Made by a program: the position numbers and the translations under genes. 64,000 nucleotides of DNA from Erythrophleum ivorense (taxonomy: Eukaryota; Streptophyta; Magnoliopsida; Fabales; Fabaceae), in assembly GCA_026724425.1 (NCBI GenBank), contig JAIUCV010000664.1, positions 186,001 to 250,000 on the forward strand. The letters run 5' to 3'. Positions 49,760 through 61,849 of this stretch are shown piece after piece (the first letter of the stretch is position 1; every line of letters starts with the position of its first letter). The notes under the pieces were generated by a model. It saw nothing but the letters and a program-made list of their open reading frames with translations, ran no database searches and was not told the DNA's origin.

Positions 49760-52465
49760 CTATATTGGGCTCTCTGATGTTGGGCTTGTGCGGCTGTCAC
49801 TTCCATTGATATTTTCTCCCACCTTCATATTTGATACTCGTGGAGTATAGTTTGTAGATTTTAACTTTCGATCTCTATTATCAAAATTATTCTTTCTACG
49901 ATTTGACCACCTATTTTTAACTTCCTGTCAATAATTAGGTGGGCAACCAAAAATTCAATGTAAACAAGATGATGTACAAGATAAATGATGACTGGTAAAA
50001 ATAAAAGCAAAGGTAACTTTTTAACCTGCTCCTAGAAGTAAAGACCATCATTTATTGCAGAAGCAAGTCCGCGGGAAATGAATTTTGATTCTTTGCATCG
50101 AACTTTATATTCTTGTTTAACATCACTATTCTGTAAATTAAAATAAATAAATAATCTATTCAATGCAATTAAAAACCACTCTTTTTGGTTAATTTTCGTA
50201 ACAACCAAAAGATAAACATTATTTATGCAAGCCCAAAATAGAGTATCAAGAAAAATCAAAACGCTATGGTTATGTAGTTCCAAACTCTTTATAACCCTTA
50301 AAACACCCTAAATTTATTTTAATTTTCATTGATTCAGTTTAAAGATATCTAGTGTTTTCCTGCCCTTTCTGGGAGCAATGATTCAGAAGATTTCCAAGAA
50401 CTTTGATAACTGGAAGGGTGAATTGTTTTCTTTGGACATTTGTGTTACCCTTAGCCAGACTTGTTCATCTAGCATTTCCTTTTACTTTCTCTCTTTATGG
50501 GCAGTGGTAGCTGAGTTGAGAAGGGACCGACTTGTTAGTTGGTTGGCAGGTAAATGGTTCAGGGTGGTTAGTTGGTGGTGGCTATGGCGTTTTCCTCTTG
50601 AGACAACTTCGTTATATCACCAATTTGCCATGGGTATGGTTTACATCAGAAACAAGTGAGATGCCAATCAAATGCTCACCACAACTCAATAAGAGTCCTT
50701 GGAAATTCATTTCCCAGGGTTATGAACTTTTTCAGACCATTGGTTTCATTAAGATGGGGCAATAAAAGTAGCATAAAGTTTTTAGGAGGATCTTCGGGTG
50801 GGAGATATTTCTTTGCATAATGCCTCCATTCAGATATTTTTTTTTACCATTAAAGGCTCCAGTGTCTCTTAGAATTTCCATTTTTGAGGAATTTGTGTGA
50901 CAATATATAACTATTCAGTCATTTAATTAAGCATGAAGGGGTCTAAAGTTCAATCCTTGTTAGCCTCCATTCTTTTGGATAAAATTATGTTTTACAATTT
51001 TCACAAGGTATAATAAGTTTGTATATACTTCAGTTTAATAGACCTTCGTGTGAGAGATGTTAAAAGTTATAGTAAAACTTATCCGTTAACCTATCGGTTT
51101 CAACTTTTTGAGTTAAAAAAGTTTCTTAATATGTGTACATTTATTGTGGGACAGGAAAACGAACAAGGCTTCTCTGCGATGCATTTCTCACCGTGTATTT
51201 AAGGAAGTGTCTTTGTCAAATATGCAAGAGAGATTGGGCGGCTTCGTTGCATTCTTGACCTGCTGGTTATGGGTTTTGGGTGGATGTTCTATTATGTTTT
51301 ATGTGGTTCTACACTTCTTTTAGGGGGATATCTCATCATCCTCATTTGTAATCTTCCCTTCTAATAAAGCTTTTATTCTTATAAGAAATAAAAAATAAAC
51401 CACTTTTGGGGATAAAAAATGTGCCTTTTTTTTTTTTGAATTAGCTTATTAACAAAATACCTTGGTAATGGATTTGGTTACCATATTGTTTTCAGAAGAA
51501 ACACTATCTTGGTTGGTGGTTTCCTGCAGGAAATTAAAAGGCATTAACAGAAGACTGGAGAATCAAATCAATTAAATGAATGTGTTATGGATTTGGTTAC
51601 ATACAGCTTGGAATATCAAACTTGACCAGCTTTTGTTTTCTTCACTCTCTTGCTGATTGTCCCCCAAGATATCATCTAGGTTGGGAGGGTCCCGGAAGAA
51701 ATTAAAACCAGTAACAGAAAACCATAGAATCAAATCAATTAAAATTTAAATGAATTTGTATATTGCATTTGATCAGAACATGTTACGTACAGCTTCGGAA
51801 GACAAACTTGGAAGGTTGTCGTCTTCTTCACTATCTTGCTTATTGTCCCTAGATATGCTTTCCCCTGAAACTTTTTCAGTTTCTATATCTTCTCCATTTG
51901 CATGATGGTCTTCTGGACTATTGGGAACAATCTCTATTTGGGAATCTAAATAGCAGCGAAAATTGATGAGGGCATAGCTGAAAACTACTGCAATCAAAGA
52001 GAGAAACCAGCTGATCTTCATAAGTTGTACAGTAAGACATCCAAGGTAAAAATTGAAGAGACCAGTTTCGAATCCGAGCTCGAGGTTCCTTGACACGGAC
52101 AGCGGCATCAAAGCAAACGAACTGTACGAGATCATGCTTAATGCGTCTGGTTTTCCACTCACAGCTTTATCATGGAAAACGGAGTACACAAAGACGAGCA
52201 AAAAACTGAAAAATACCCCATGAGCTTTTAGCATGAAGCCCCTTGAAGTTGAAACTTGAATTCTCTTAGCATACAACACGATGTAGCAGATAATTAAACA
52301 GATCAGTATAAAAAGAAGTAACTTGAGAAAATTCCACTCTCCAAAAAGTTGTTTGAAAGAGGAGCTCAGAGCATAACAAACCAGGCCAATTATGGCTGAC
52401 AGAGACCCCAATAATTTCCGAAACTTCGAGTGATTTTGCAACAAATTCAGAATACGATCCCGCAT
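49760..52465 (-). pseudogene. Membrane-protein family copy, unit E, damaged at the 3' end
   Basis: Exon 1 (52465-51791, 225 codons) is open and keeps all membrane segments, with a three-residue insertion near residue 73. Exon 2 (about 51693-51607) has its acceptor AG changed to GG at 51693 and is probably skipped without frame loss. Exon 3 is 51523-51482. Exon 4 (50130-50026) has TAG at 50032-50034 in place of Tyr or His. Exon 5 (49924 downward) has another TAG at 49760-49762. A transcript skipping exon 2 would give about 271 aa with the membrane part but no basic tail. Pseudogene or a truncated form. Confidence 0.65.
50340..51400 (+). mobile_element. LINE fragment in unit E intron 3
   Basis: Collinear with the left arm at 26160-27090 and with parts of 38010-38560 and 40430-40880. 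It includes PWKFISQGYELFQTIGF-type text of the LINE region upstream of the zinc-binding domain (50690-50760), then an internal deletion and the LINE 3' segment. It lies antisense to the host gene. Confidence 0.65.
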
Positions 52466-52989
52466 ACTGTCCTTTTCCAAGCATCAAAAGCTGGTTCATA
52501 AGATTTTAATATTGATAGAGCCTGAGAAGGATTCGAGATGGAATAATACAAGAGTGAAAATAGTATTGTTCCGATGGGGGACTTCTTGCCTTTCGAAGTC
52601 TTTTATTCATCTTATATTCTTCGAAGGACACCAACGAAGCATGTGCAGGACACCAACAAACCACTGTGAACCGTTTCTTAAAGTCGGTAAGAAGAATCTA
52701 ACTTGCAGTTAATTCTTAAGTAGTCTCCATTTCTTTTGTTTTTCATTGAGCAGTCTTCATGCAGGAACGCAATCAACTCATGGCTTTTACTAAAAACTTG
52801 TTTTGGTAAATTTAAATATAAAAGCGCTTATCAGACGGGAATTTTAAAAAATTCGTTGGCTTTTACTAAAAACTTTTTGTTAGTATAACTTAAAGCGTTT
52901 AATAAGAATTTAAAAAAAGCTTAAAGAATCACGCTTTAAATCATAATTTTGATAGCCATGCCCTGAAACTGTGATAGTTAAAGAATGCA

Positions 52990-53424
52990 AGAGAAGCCAT
53001 CCCCAAGTAACAGTTGAGGCCCCAATAACTCTACTTTTCATTTGTGTGTGTCCCCCTTCTTTCTCCCGCAAGGTTGGGCCAAGCAATTTAGTGGGCCTTT
53101 TACAGATGATCATATTTGGGCATATATACATTAAGCAGGGTTCATCGTTTTAGGCTTTAAATATTACACTTGTGTATATACTGGAGTACGAATCAGAACT
53201 ATGATCACATCATACAACGAGGAATTAATCTGTACTATGTCTGGGCATCTTATAAAATAGTTGCGTGTAAAACTAAGTACATTATTAATATATTTATTAT
53301 GGAATGAAATTAATAATTTCCCATAGGCATAAATACTCAAAGAATGACCTAACAGAGTACAAATTTACATAAATAATTATAACAAAGAGTAAAATGCAAC
53401 CAATCCACCAACTCCAAGGGATGC
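52990..53424. other. Right edge of the tandem array and flank
   Basis: Homology to the upstream regions of the other units ends near 52980 (GTGATAGTTAA). The following sequence has no match in the window and no supportable gene. Confidence 0.45.
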
Positions 53425-53432
53425 ATACAAAC

Positions 53433-54075
53433 TAGGGGTGTTTAAAAGGAAAATAAAAACCAAACCTAACCAACCTAATCAGTTTAGCATTTTATTAGAC
53501 TTTGTCAATTTTAAATTCTAATCGGTTTGGTCCATTTTAATTCATGTTTTTTTTTGTCCAAAAGTGTTTTTTTTAAAAAAAATTTGTTACGTGTAATATG
53601 TAGAATTGAACTTCTAATATCCTACGTCTCTTAAAATTTTGATCAATAATAACTTTGAAACAATTTATTATTTTTATCTTTTTTTTTTGCTAAAAAAATT
53701 TCATACATTCAAAAAAAACTTTAAAAAGTGAAAAAAAATAAGAGTAATATCTTATAATAAAATAGTATAAATAATTTATATATTTCTTGAACCATATAAA
53801 GAATGTAGCTTTGATACAAATTTAATTGGCAAAAAATCCCATTAATCTAAAAAGAAACAAAATATTAAATTTTAATTAATTACAAGTTTAATAGTTCAAT
53901 TTAGTTTGGTTAACTGAACTAAATATAAAGAAAACCGACAACTGAACTGATTTAATCGGTTCTACAATCATAAAAATCAAATTAAACTAATTTTTAATCA
54001 ATTTTATTTGATTTTTGGCAGTTTGATTCGATTTGATTTAGTTTAATTGATTTTGTTCCATTTTGTTCACCTTTA
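53433..54075. mobile_element. hAT-like MITE with 8-bp target duplication
   Basis: Ends TAGGGGTGTTTA (53433) and GTTCACCTTTA (to 54075) are inverted at TA..GGTG. The flanks are a perfect 8-bp repeat, ATACAAAC (53425-53432 and 54076-54083), the duplication length of hAT elements. The interior is AT-rich and partly self-complementary (AACCAAACC- and GGTTTGGTT-type words). No transposase, 643 bp. Confidence 0.75.
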
Positions 54076-54164
54076 ATACAAACTATCAAAGTATTCATTC
54101 AGATTATAAAAGGAAAATATCATAATTCATAACTTGACATGCACATATAATAGATAGACAACAA

Positions 54165-54350
54165 CATTGTATTATTTGTCTCTACCAGCAATTGAACTTG
54201 TGCAATGCATGAGATAATGCCCATCGGATCTAAGAAAATGTTTTAGTTTTGTAATATCTATCGAATCATCTCTTATAATAATCATATCATTAATATATAA
54301 AAATAACAAAACAGTCCCATGATCAATCTTACGAGGAAATATAGATCATG
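54165..54350 (-). pseudogene. Ty1/copia reverse transcriptase scrap
   Basis: The minus strand reads GTVLLFLYINDMIIIRDD then ITKLKHFL, the segment around the copia RT catalytic box (YVDD-type), here with the first Asp of the pair as Asn. Only about 60 codons remain; no LTRs seen. Confidence 0.7.
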
Positions 54351-55424
54351 GTCTTCCATATAGTTCAAGTTGGCACCTTGGACAAGCACTATGGTGCCAA
54401 CTTGAACCATATGCAAGAATTGTACTAAAACATAGCAACGGTTGGTTTACTTTATTGTGAGATATCAGTGAAAATGGTTTACTTGTACTAAAACATAGCT
54501 TAGAGATATATACTCGATCTTCAGCTTCTTGGGTTTGTGCTCTGCTGGTGACTTGGAAGGAAACTGCCCACGACAGCCTGGTGCATAAGTAACCAATTTG
54601 TCGTCTAAGGATGGACTGGAGTTCTACACTTCAGGGGCAGTCACTCCCTTAAAAGAATTTTTTACATATATTATGTATGTATGTATATAATATATTTTTT
54701 TAAATTTTAAATTTGCCCCTGTAAAATTTTTTATCTGCCCTCTTTAATATTTCAAAGCTTTAAATACATACTTTTAAAAACATAACTACTTTTTACATTA
54801 ATCATAAAAGCAAACTTTATAAAACAAATATTATATATTAAAGTTTCTCTAAAAGCTTCTTGTCTCCATTCTCCAAGAATGGTTAATAATGTATTTTCCA
54901 CTCTTTAATTTTTATTCTTTCACAAAATTCTTTTTCTTTTAGCTTTTTTTAAATCATATTTTCTAAGGCTTTGCAATAAAATAGAAGATGACATTCTTGT
55001 AAAAAATTAACTATTTATATTGAGAAAAAATTATAAAAAATTTTACTATAGAGGAGATTGTAGATAAATTATATTCAATTAAGAATCAAAGAGTATAATT
55101 CTGACAGTTAATATATATTGTATCACTTCTAATATATATTTTATTTGTATTAAGACAGTTATATTTATTTTGATGTTATTATATTCTTTGATTTTTTTGA
55201 TTATCATATTAGTTTAATATATATTTAAAATTGTATTTTTAGTAATTATTAATACTTGAATTAAATATAGCCTCCTCACCATTTTTTCTGATTCCATCCC
55301 TGCTACCGTGGCATTGATTTTAATGCATGGTGAAGCCATAAATAATTTTTCCTTTTGTATTAGTTAATAATTTTTTTTTAATTAATTAATTAATAATTAA
55401 ATGTAAAGTATGATTTAACTTATT
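54351..55424. other. AT-rich intergenic sequence
   Basis: No gene recognised. 54360-54430 contains a short imperfect inverted pair (AGTTGGCACC / GGTGCCAACT), and 54670-54700 a TATGTATG run. Confidence 0.4.
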
Positions 55425-55427
55425 TTA

Positions 55428-56346
55428 GGTCTCGTTTGATAAGCAATAAAATTTTTTTATGAAATGAGAATTGAATATGGATTGAGAATGAAAAAGAGTC
55501 TTGTATTTTATAAATATATTTGATATAACATAGAAAAAAATATAAATATCATTGTTCTTTTATGTTTAGTTAAATAGAAATGAGGTTAAAAAAAAAAAAA
55601 AGAGGGGCTAAAAGACCAAAAAATCTCTAAATAATAAAAATAATGAAATAACCATTTCTTAGGTGGTGTTTGGACGAGAACAAAGAGAAGTTACACACTC
55701 AAAGAGAAGTTACACACCCCACAAAATATTTCTTCATACGAGTCAAATTTCCAAACACTTGGGAAATTAAATAAAAAATTCGATCAAATAATGACTGGCC
55801 TACAAATAAGCTACAAGAAGAATATGAGAGGAAAAGCTACTAACTACAAAAGATACGTGAAGCAAACACCAGATACAGCAAGAATGAGAGGAAATGCAGG
55901 GACAAAAACACAAGGACAGAGGGAAGTGGAAGGACAAAAGAGAACTCATGGTTGATTTCAAGCTCTTGCACCCCATTCATGCTCGCGATGGCAGTTCTGG
56001 CTCTTGACGATGGCTGGTGGAGGACACAGTTGCAGTGGGAGCCGATGGAGGTCATAGATGGGGTCTGTAGTGACAAAACTCACAGGAGAGGATGGATTGA
56101 GCAAGGTGTGAGTACAAAGGAATAGCTGTCAAGAGATAATTTTCTAAGGCAAAATGGTTAGCTTTTTATTCTTTCCCATGACAACAGTTGCTTTCCATTG
56201 CCTTATGAGAGGAAGCTAGACTCCCACAAATACTAGAATTTGCAAGCCAATTGGAGAGTTAATCTTGTCTACCAAATAGGCTAACTCTTCTTTCCTTCTC
56301 CTTCTTCCACTCTATCATTCTTCTTTCCTATATATCAAACGAGATC
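55428..56346. mobile_element. Harbinger-like MITE, possibly with nested sequence
   Basis: GGTCTCGTTTGATA at 55428 and TATCAAACGAGATC ending at 56346 form terminal inverted repeats, flanked by TTA on the left and TTG on the right, close to the TTA duplication of PIF/Harbinger. The ends resemble those of the 16874 element. A 78-codon minus frame inside (56076-55840) has no recognisable motif. A second GTGTTTGGACGAGAA-type start at 55665 hints at a nested element. Confidence 0.5.
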
Positions 56347-57540
56347 TTGGCACATTCGTATTGGTTTTGTGCTATATACCATCTTGCGGGGCCAAATCAC
56401 CTATACCTCCAAACTTCGTTATATTCAGATTATACCTGTACTTCCTTAACAATAGAATAGTTTCAACCAGCACAGATTACAACCAGATTAACAATCGGGT
56501 TGCCCCATATTAAACTGATTTAAGGTATTCTATTCTCTGTACTTCCTTAACAATGACATTGATGTGACCAAGAAAATTTATTAGTCCACTGACTATGTAA
56601 TCTTCTTACCAGCTTATGGAATATATCTAGTTTATTTATAATTAGCATCAACATACATCTAATACAAAATAAATAAACACAAACATTGAATGTATGTCAA
56701 ATGCAAATATATTACTGAATGCATAATTAAAATAAACATGACATAATGCTGAGTATAAAGATTTTGTCCTAAAAATTCATAAAGATTACAAATTAACTCC
56801 ATTATTTTTTTAATTTGCATTTATATCCAAGATTTTCTTAATCGAGTAGGAAGAGCCTTAAATGACTCTTTTTATTTTTTCATAACAAGTAAGGACATCA
56901 TAAATTTGCAACAACTCAAATTCTTCTAAGTCTGAAACTTCATAAAGTAATGCAAATATCTTCTCAGCACTAGTTTTTTCAGAATCCGATGTGTAAGCCT
57001 TGGAGATCGTATTAGCCATGAGAATAAGCTGAGAATAACAGCATTTGCGAGCGTATCACCAGCACCGTTTCAAATGGGTCAATTCTTGTCAATAGCACTA
57101 CTCAAATCGATGATATTATTCAACGAACAAAATATTACTCTTATTTCTCACTATTATTTAGTTCATGCTTATATAATCAATTGGCTAATCTGTAGTTCTG
57201 TATCACATGTTTAAGAGGAAATGGATCCTCTCCAATATTTTTCTCCTTTCCCTCTCCCATAAAATCTCAACCACTCAAACTAAAATCTTAATGGTTCAAA
57301 ATTTTTTTTTAAGTTAAAACTTTATTTTTTTCAAAATTCACAGTTAAGTATTTTTTTATTTTACATTATGTATCTTATGAAAAAAAAATATTTTTAAAAT
57401 CTAAAATAAAAAATAAATAGATCTGAACCGTTCAAATTAATCTAAATGGTTTAAATCATCCACTGCAGTGGATCTGGATCCTGTTTATGACAATTATCTG
57501 CCTCTCTTCAGACTAGCTTAATTCATGACACTTGGTGGAT
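56347..57540. other. Intergenic sequence
   Basis: No supportable gene. 56540-56580 resembles 37330-37360 (TTCCTTAACA..GATGTGACCAAGAAAA), a short shared word of unknown origin. Confidence 0.4.
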
Positions 57541-57989
57541 ATGCGATGTTTCTCCAGACAATTGTTCGAGAAAATTAGAGAAATAATATTACTCAAATTG
57601 AAACTAAAAATAGTAAGTGAATTTTAAAAATAAAAAGTGCTGGTAAATAACATTTAACTATCTCATGTTTATTATCATTTTTTTGGGCCAGACAGTCAGG
57701 TTTACATTATAGCTTGAGTTTTCAATGGTAATCAACTACTGGATTTCATTGGCCCAAGAAAAAAAAAAACCATTGGATTGCGTCATGACATTTTTAGTTA
57801 GTTTCTTCCAAGCAACGCAACATGGAAAGGCTTCTACATCACTTCCTTGATACCAGAGGTTTTGTTTGCTTTAACCTCCATCGTCTAAGATACTTTATAA
57901 TCACATATTAAATTTAAAAAGAAAAACAATTCAAAATTATTTGCACAGCGAAAACAGTTTTTCTTACAATTGTACAGTGTATGAAAGGC

Positions 57990-58266
57990 AGTCCACACCC
58001 AGGATGAAAGCTAGCTTCTTAGGAATTTTCATTGTTCATACATCTTGAATTAATGGAATCTAGTGTTTTAGAGAGAGAGAGGAAAAAAAAATAAAAACAC
58101 TTCAGAGATAAGTCCATCTCAGCAATTTAACTGAGGACCAAAATAGGCAGAAGGCCAGTTTCAAACAAAACAAGACCTCAAAAGGAAATAGTACAAGCAA
58201 GAAGACACAAAGCAAAACAACAATATGTACAAGGATCCTGCTATAGCTGTATTGAATTTGTTGTGA
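57990..58266 (-). other. AAK6 3' untranslated region (probable)
   Basis: Downstream of the TAG and non-repetitive, with a (CT)n / GA-rich tract at 58070-58085. The further flank (57540-57985) is still collinear with the duplicated copy at 34010-34860. The polyadenylation site is not identified. Confidence 0.4.
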
Positions 58267-60204
58267 CTAAGAAGGGGAATGCCAATTTCTCACCCACTCT
58301 GTTAGAGTTGCAACATTTCTACTTATGTCTTCATTAGTATCACTCTTTAATGCAAGAACTCTGTCCTCTGGGTAACTTTCTTTAGCTTCCTCAAGCAGAA
58401 CTTGAAAGATTTCACACTCAATATTGTTGGAAAGCTTTGACTCACTGTACCCTCTGTCACACAATTTAAGATTGTATGTATGAGACGAAACCAATAACTG
58501 AATTAAATTAACTAATCTTCATTCATCAACTGCATCCATACCTCCTGCTCAAACGGTCATATAACACAGAGTTATCAGTTTGAAGAACGACCACACAATC
58601 AAACCATCGCTCAGGAAAGAAATCACAGCCATGATAGTCCACAATGTTCCCCCCTTCTTCCATAGTGTCCTCAAGCTCATCACAGACCTACAAAATCCAT
58701 GCAATATGTACCCATAAAGATTTAATACTCTAGCAACACAGACAAGATAAGCTTCCGCAGTGAAGAGTAAATCATAATCTGTTCAAATAATTGAACAACA
58801 GTACAATCCAAGCAGCTGTCCAAAAAAGAAACGGCAAAGTCTTAATGAATATTGGATAACAAGTGGTTGCTCAACACCGAATCTATACTTTCTCATGGCA
58901 ATTAGAAGTCCTTAAGAATGTTGTTATTATTATTTTTATTTTAACTATCCATTAGAATAAACATACAAAACTCAGGAAATTCTGAACAAGGAGTGTACAT
59001 GTCTTTGATCACATTTAACATCTAAAGTTCAGCATTAGCCTGGATGCTTATGGTAAAATTTCCAAGGCACATTATCTAGAACAACGAAACAGGGGAAGTA
59101 CTAAGACAAGGATGATTCCGAAGGGATTAGAGGACAATGCTGCTATGGATAATAAAGTATGACATGGAAGAACAGTGCCGGGGAATGGATGCATACAGTT
59201 TCTAATAATACAAACTATACAGGTTTAGGCCCATAAAATAGGTAGTTAGCCAAATTTTTTTTTTTTGGGGTAATTAGTTAGCTGAACAAATTTTGATGTA
59301 ACGATGTCTAAGTAGTCATGTGTATTATATATTCAGATCAGACGCAGGACCGGAAACCCACTTATTGCAGGAAGCCACTTTTACCAATGGACTCCCTTCA
59401 ACCCAAGCCATGGGACCAATTATAACCAAGAGACATTAGAAATTGAATCAAGAGCCATTACAAAATAAAGTACCTACCATCTTATGTAACCCCCACCAAA
59501 AAAAAAAAAAAATTCTAACATATCAGGTATCAGGAAGGGGAATCTTGATGCAGTTTTCGATCTCTCTTTTTATGTTATTAGTATAACTTAAAAACTAAAA
59601 CAAAAACAATGTTAAATAACTACATTGACTTATTTATTTCCTCCAACAAGCATGAAAGATATCTGTACCAGCTCAACTTTCATTGTAACAAGTTATTATC
59701 ACGATATTATATTTTTATGCAGATGGTATGTCATTAATGAATTGATGGCCCTCCTAATTACTATACTATCTATACACATACTCAAAATTAAATGAATTTA
59801 TTAAAACTTTATCAATCCATTAGCCTTTTTGGGATCTTGGGTGTTTTACAGTGGGCCTATTTCAAGTCTCTATTACAACCTCAACCACTCTCAGTTACCA
59901 CTTAGCCGGAATTGTAAAACTCATCCTTATACACCTAAGGTACCAGTTACACAAGACGGGCAAATAAAAATTTTCTTAAGCATTGATTCATATAGTAGCT
60001 CACCAAGTCTTCATTAATGACATAACAATCAAGCTCATCATCCCAGCCATCATGCAAGTTCTTCTCTTTGACCAATTCTCCAATATTGATGTGGCGAAGT
60101 TGGATGGCTTCTGCTAGAGCAGAGGACATTGTTGTCTTTCCTGTCCCCGGTGTACCAGTCACCAGTATGTTTGGCCTCTTCCTCTGGCCACTCTCTTGCA
60201 CCAT
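58267..60204 (-). CDS. AAK6: Adenylate kinase isoenzyme 6 (AAK6 / hCINAP family)
   Basis: Three coding exons: 60204-60004 (67 codons), 58687-58542 (146 nt) and 58453-58267 (187 nt including TAG), joined at GT-AG introns into 177 aa, the usual family length. The P-loop GTPGTGKTT is at residues 17-25, with HINIGELVKEKNLHDGWDDELDCYV-type AMP-region text after it. Exon 2 of the CDS holds EEGGNIVDYHGCDFFPERW, and the last exon starts with the RRGYSESKLSNNIECEI stretch seen in plant AAK6. Family members are small nuclear adenylate kinase/ATPases linked to ribosome (18S rRNA) maturation and growth. The start ATG lies 10 nt inside an exon whose acceptor is at 60214, so a non-coding first exon precedes it. 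Intact, and the only confidently named functional gene here. Confidence 0.93.
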
Positions 60205-61638
60205 GTCTACAACCTGCACTCGCAAACACTCCAGTTTATGTAATTAATGAGATACAGTAGTATTACAGAAACAGGTTCACTGGAACTAGACATCAGCTTC
60301 AATTGAGATGCTTCCATTTGCATAAGACTTGCCCCAAAAAAAAAATGGAATGGTATGCTTCCACCGAGATTCTGCCATGTGAATAAAACTAGCAGAGATG
60401 CATGGAATGAAAACTAAACATTTCTTTTCTTATTATAATCAAATTTCGCAAGTTTTGTTCATGAGCCAATGAAAATAGATTTTCTGACATGTTTCATTCA
60501 ATTCACAGTAAGAAATTCAATTTGATTTTGAACTCTATCATCATCTTAAAATCATTAACATGCTTACTTCTCATAAGATGTAAAAATATAATCAAGAGGG
60601 GGAAAATTATGCTTCTATTTTAAACCTGTTCTGGAATTATCTCCTTTCAACTTTCAGTGTGCAGTCTGTCACCCAAAATTTTAATTGGTGCAATAAATCT
60701 CATCATTTATTCAATTATGTAAATCAAGACTTACGCCACTGAGCTGTTAAGCTGTTAATAAAGATGTAGTAATAATTTACCCCAATTAATTTATGCTAAC
60801 AATTTAAAAGGCTCAGTGACTGATATTTTGATGTACCCAATCTCACTAAAAATTCATAAGTAGACTCAGTTTATAAAAAAATTGGTAAACCAAACCAATA
60901 ATTAATAGAAATGTAAGTAGTGCCTACTTTTGACATGTTAGTATCCATCCATAAATAATTAGGCCTATTAAATTTATTTTAGACCTAAGATTTTCTCCAA
61001 GGAAAAAGCTTGGATGCCGCTTTTATATTTTTACTATCAAATTCTCTAATAAAAATATATTAAGTGTATTTTTTTAAAAACAAATATCTGTATTTTACAA
61101 CTCAATATATGATTGAATCTTTTGAAAAATTTTGTTACACCTCATTATTTTTACTAAGGAACTTGGTAGCAAAAGATCTGCAGCTAAGTCTAGTTCTTTC
61201 CCTAAGTAGATAAGTTATTAAGAGTAAATTGCACCAATTAAAACTCGGGGGGAGCAATCTGCACATCCAGTGAAGTTGAAGAGCTTTTTTTTCCTTTTTA
61301 AATAACCTCTCCTTCCTAAATCCACATGAATTTATTAACAAAGTTATAACCTGGAGGTAAGTAAACACACCCACAAAAACTGAAGACTGGAAGCTAAGAC
61401 TATTACTCTATACGAAGTAAGAAGTTAAAACAGATTCTTTCTTACTCTACGAGCTCGGAGAGACTCTTATGTATTCAGAAAGAGAAGATGCCAACAATTT
61501 GTGAACGAAACAAAAACCCAAACTAAAAATAGTGAAAAAAAAAGATTCCTTTTATATAAAAGCACGGTGTTAGAGTGAAAGAGAAACGGCAAAGAAAAGA
61601 AACACAGAAAGAGAAGAGGATAGAACAGAATTGAATAC

Positions 61639-61830
61639 CTAACCCGATGGTGCCAGAAAGAGAAATTTGGCTTCTCGTTTTCGCAGGTAACGGTGGCGGC
61701 GAGAGAGAAATGAGATAGCTGTAAAGAGCGCACTGAGACAAGTGGAGCTAGAAATAGAATGGCGAAGATGGCATTTGTTGAGAAGACTCCGAAAATGCCA
61801 AGCCGACCCTTTTGCTTTATGATCAAAATA
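61639..61830 (-). other. Probable non-coding first exon of AAK6
   Basis: On the minus strand a region richer in C and T (CTCTCGCCGCCACCG) ends in TTAG followed by GTATTC at 61639/61638, a good donor facing the acceptor at 60214. An AT-rich TATA-like stretch lies just upstream (about 61840-61860). The transcription start is not determinable; the right boundary is approximate. Confidence 0.5.
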
Positions 61831-61849
61831 TTTGATATTCATTTATTTT

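Noticed and set aside
50378..50765. Frames reading as Trp/Leu-rich membrane peptides (also 26166-26414 and 27838-28047)
   Set aside because: They are pieces of the LINE repeat present in several copies with different breaks, not genes.
61467..61842. Three overlapping minus-strand ORFs upstream of AAK6
   Set aside because: They cover the probable non-coding first exon and its intron; the coding start is clearly at 60204.
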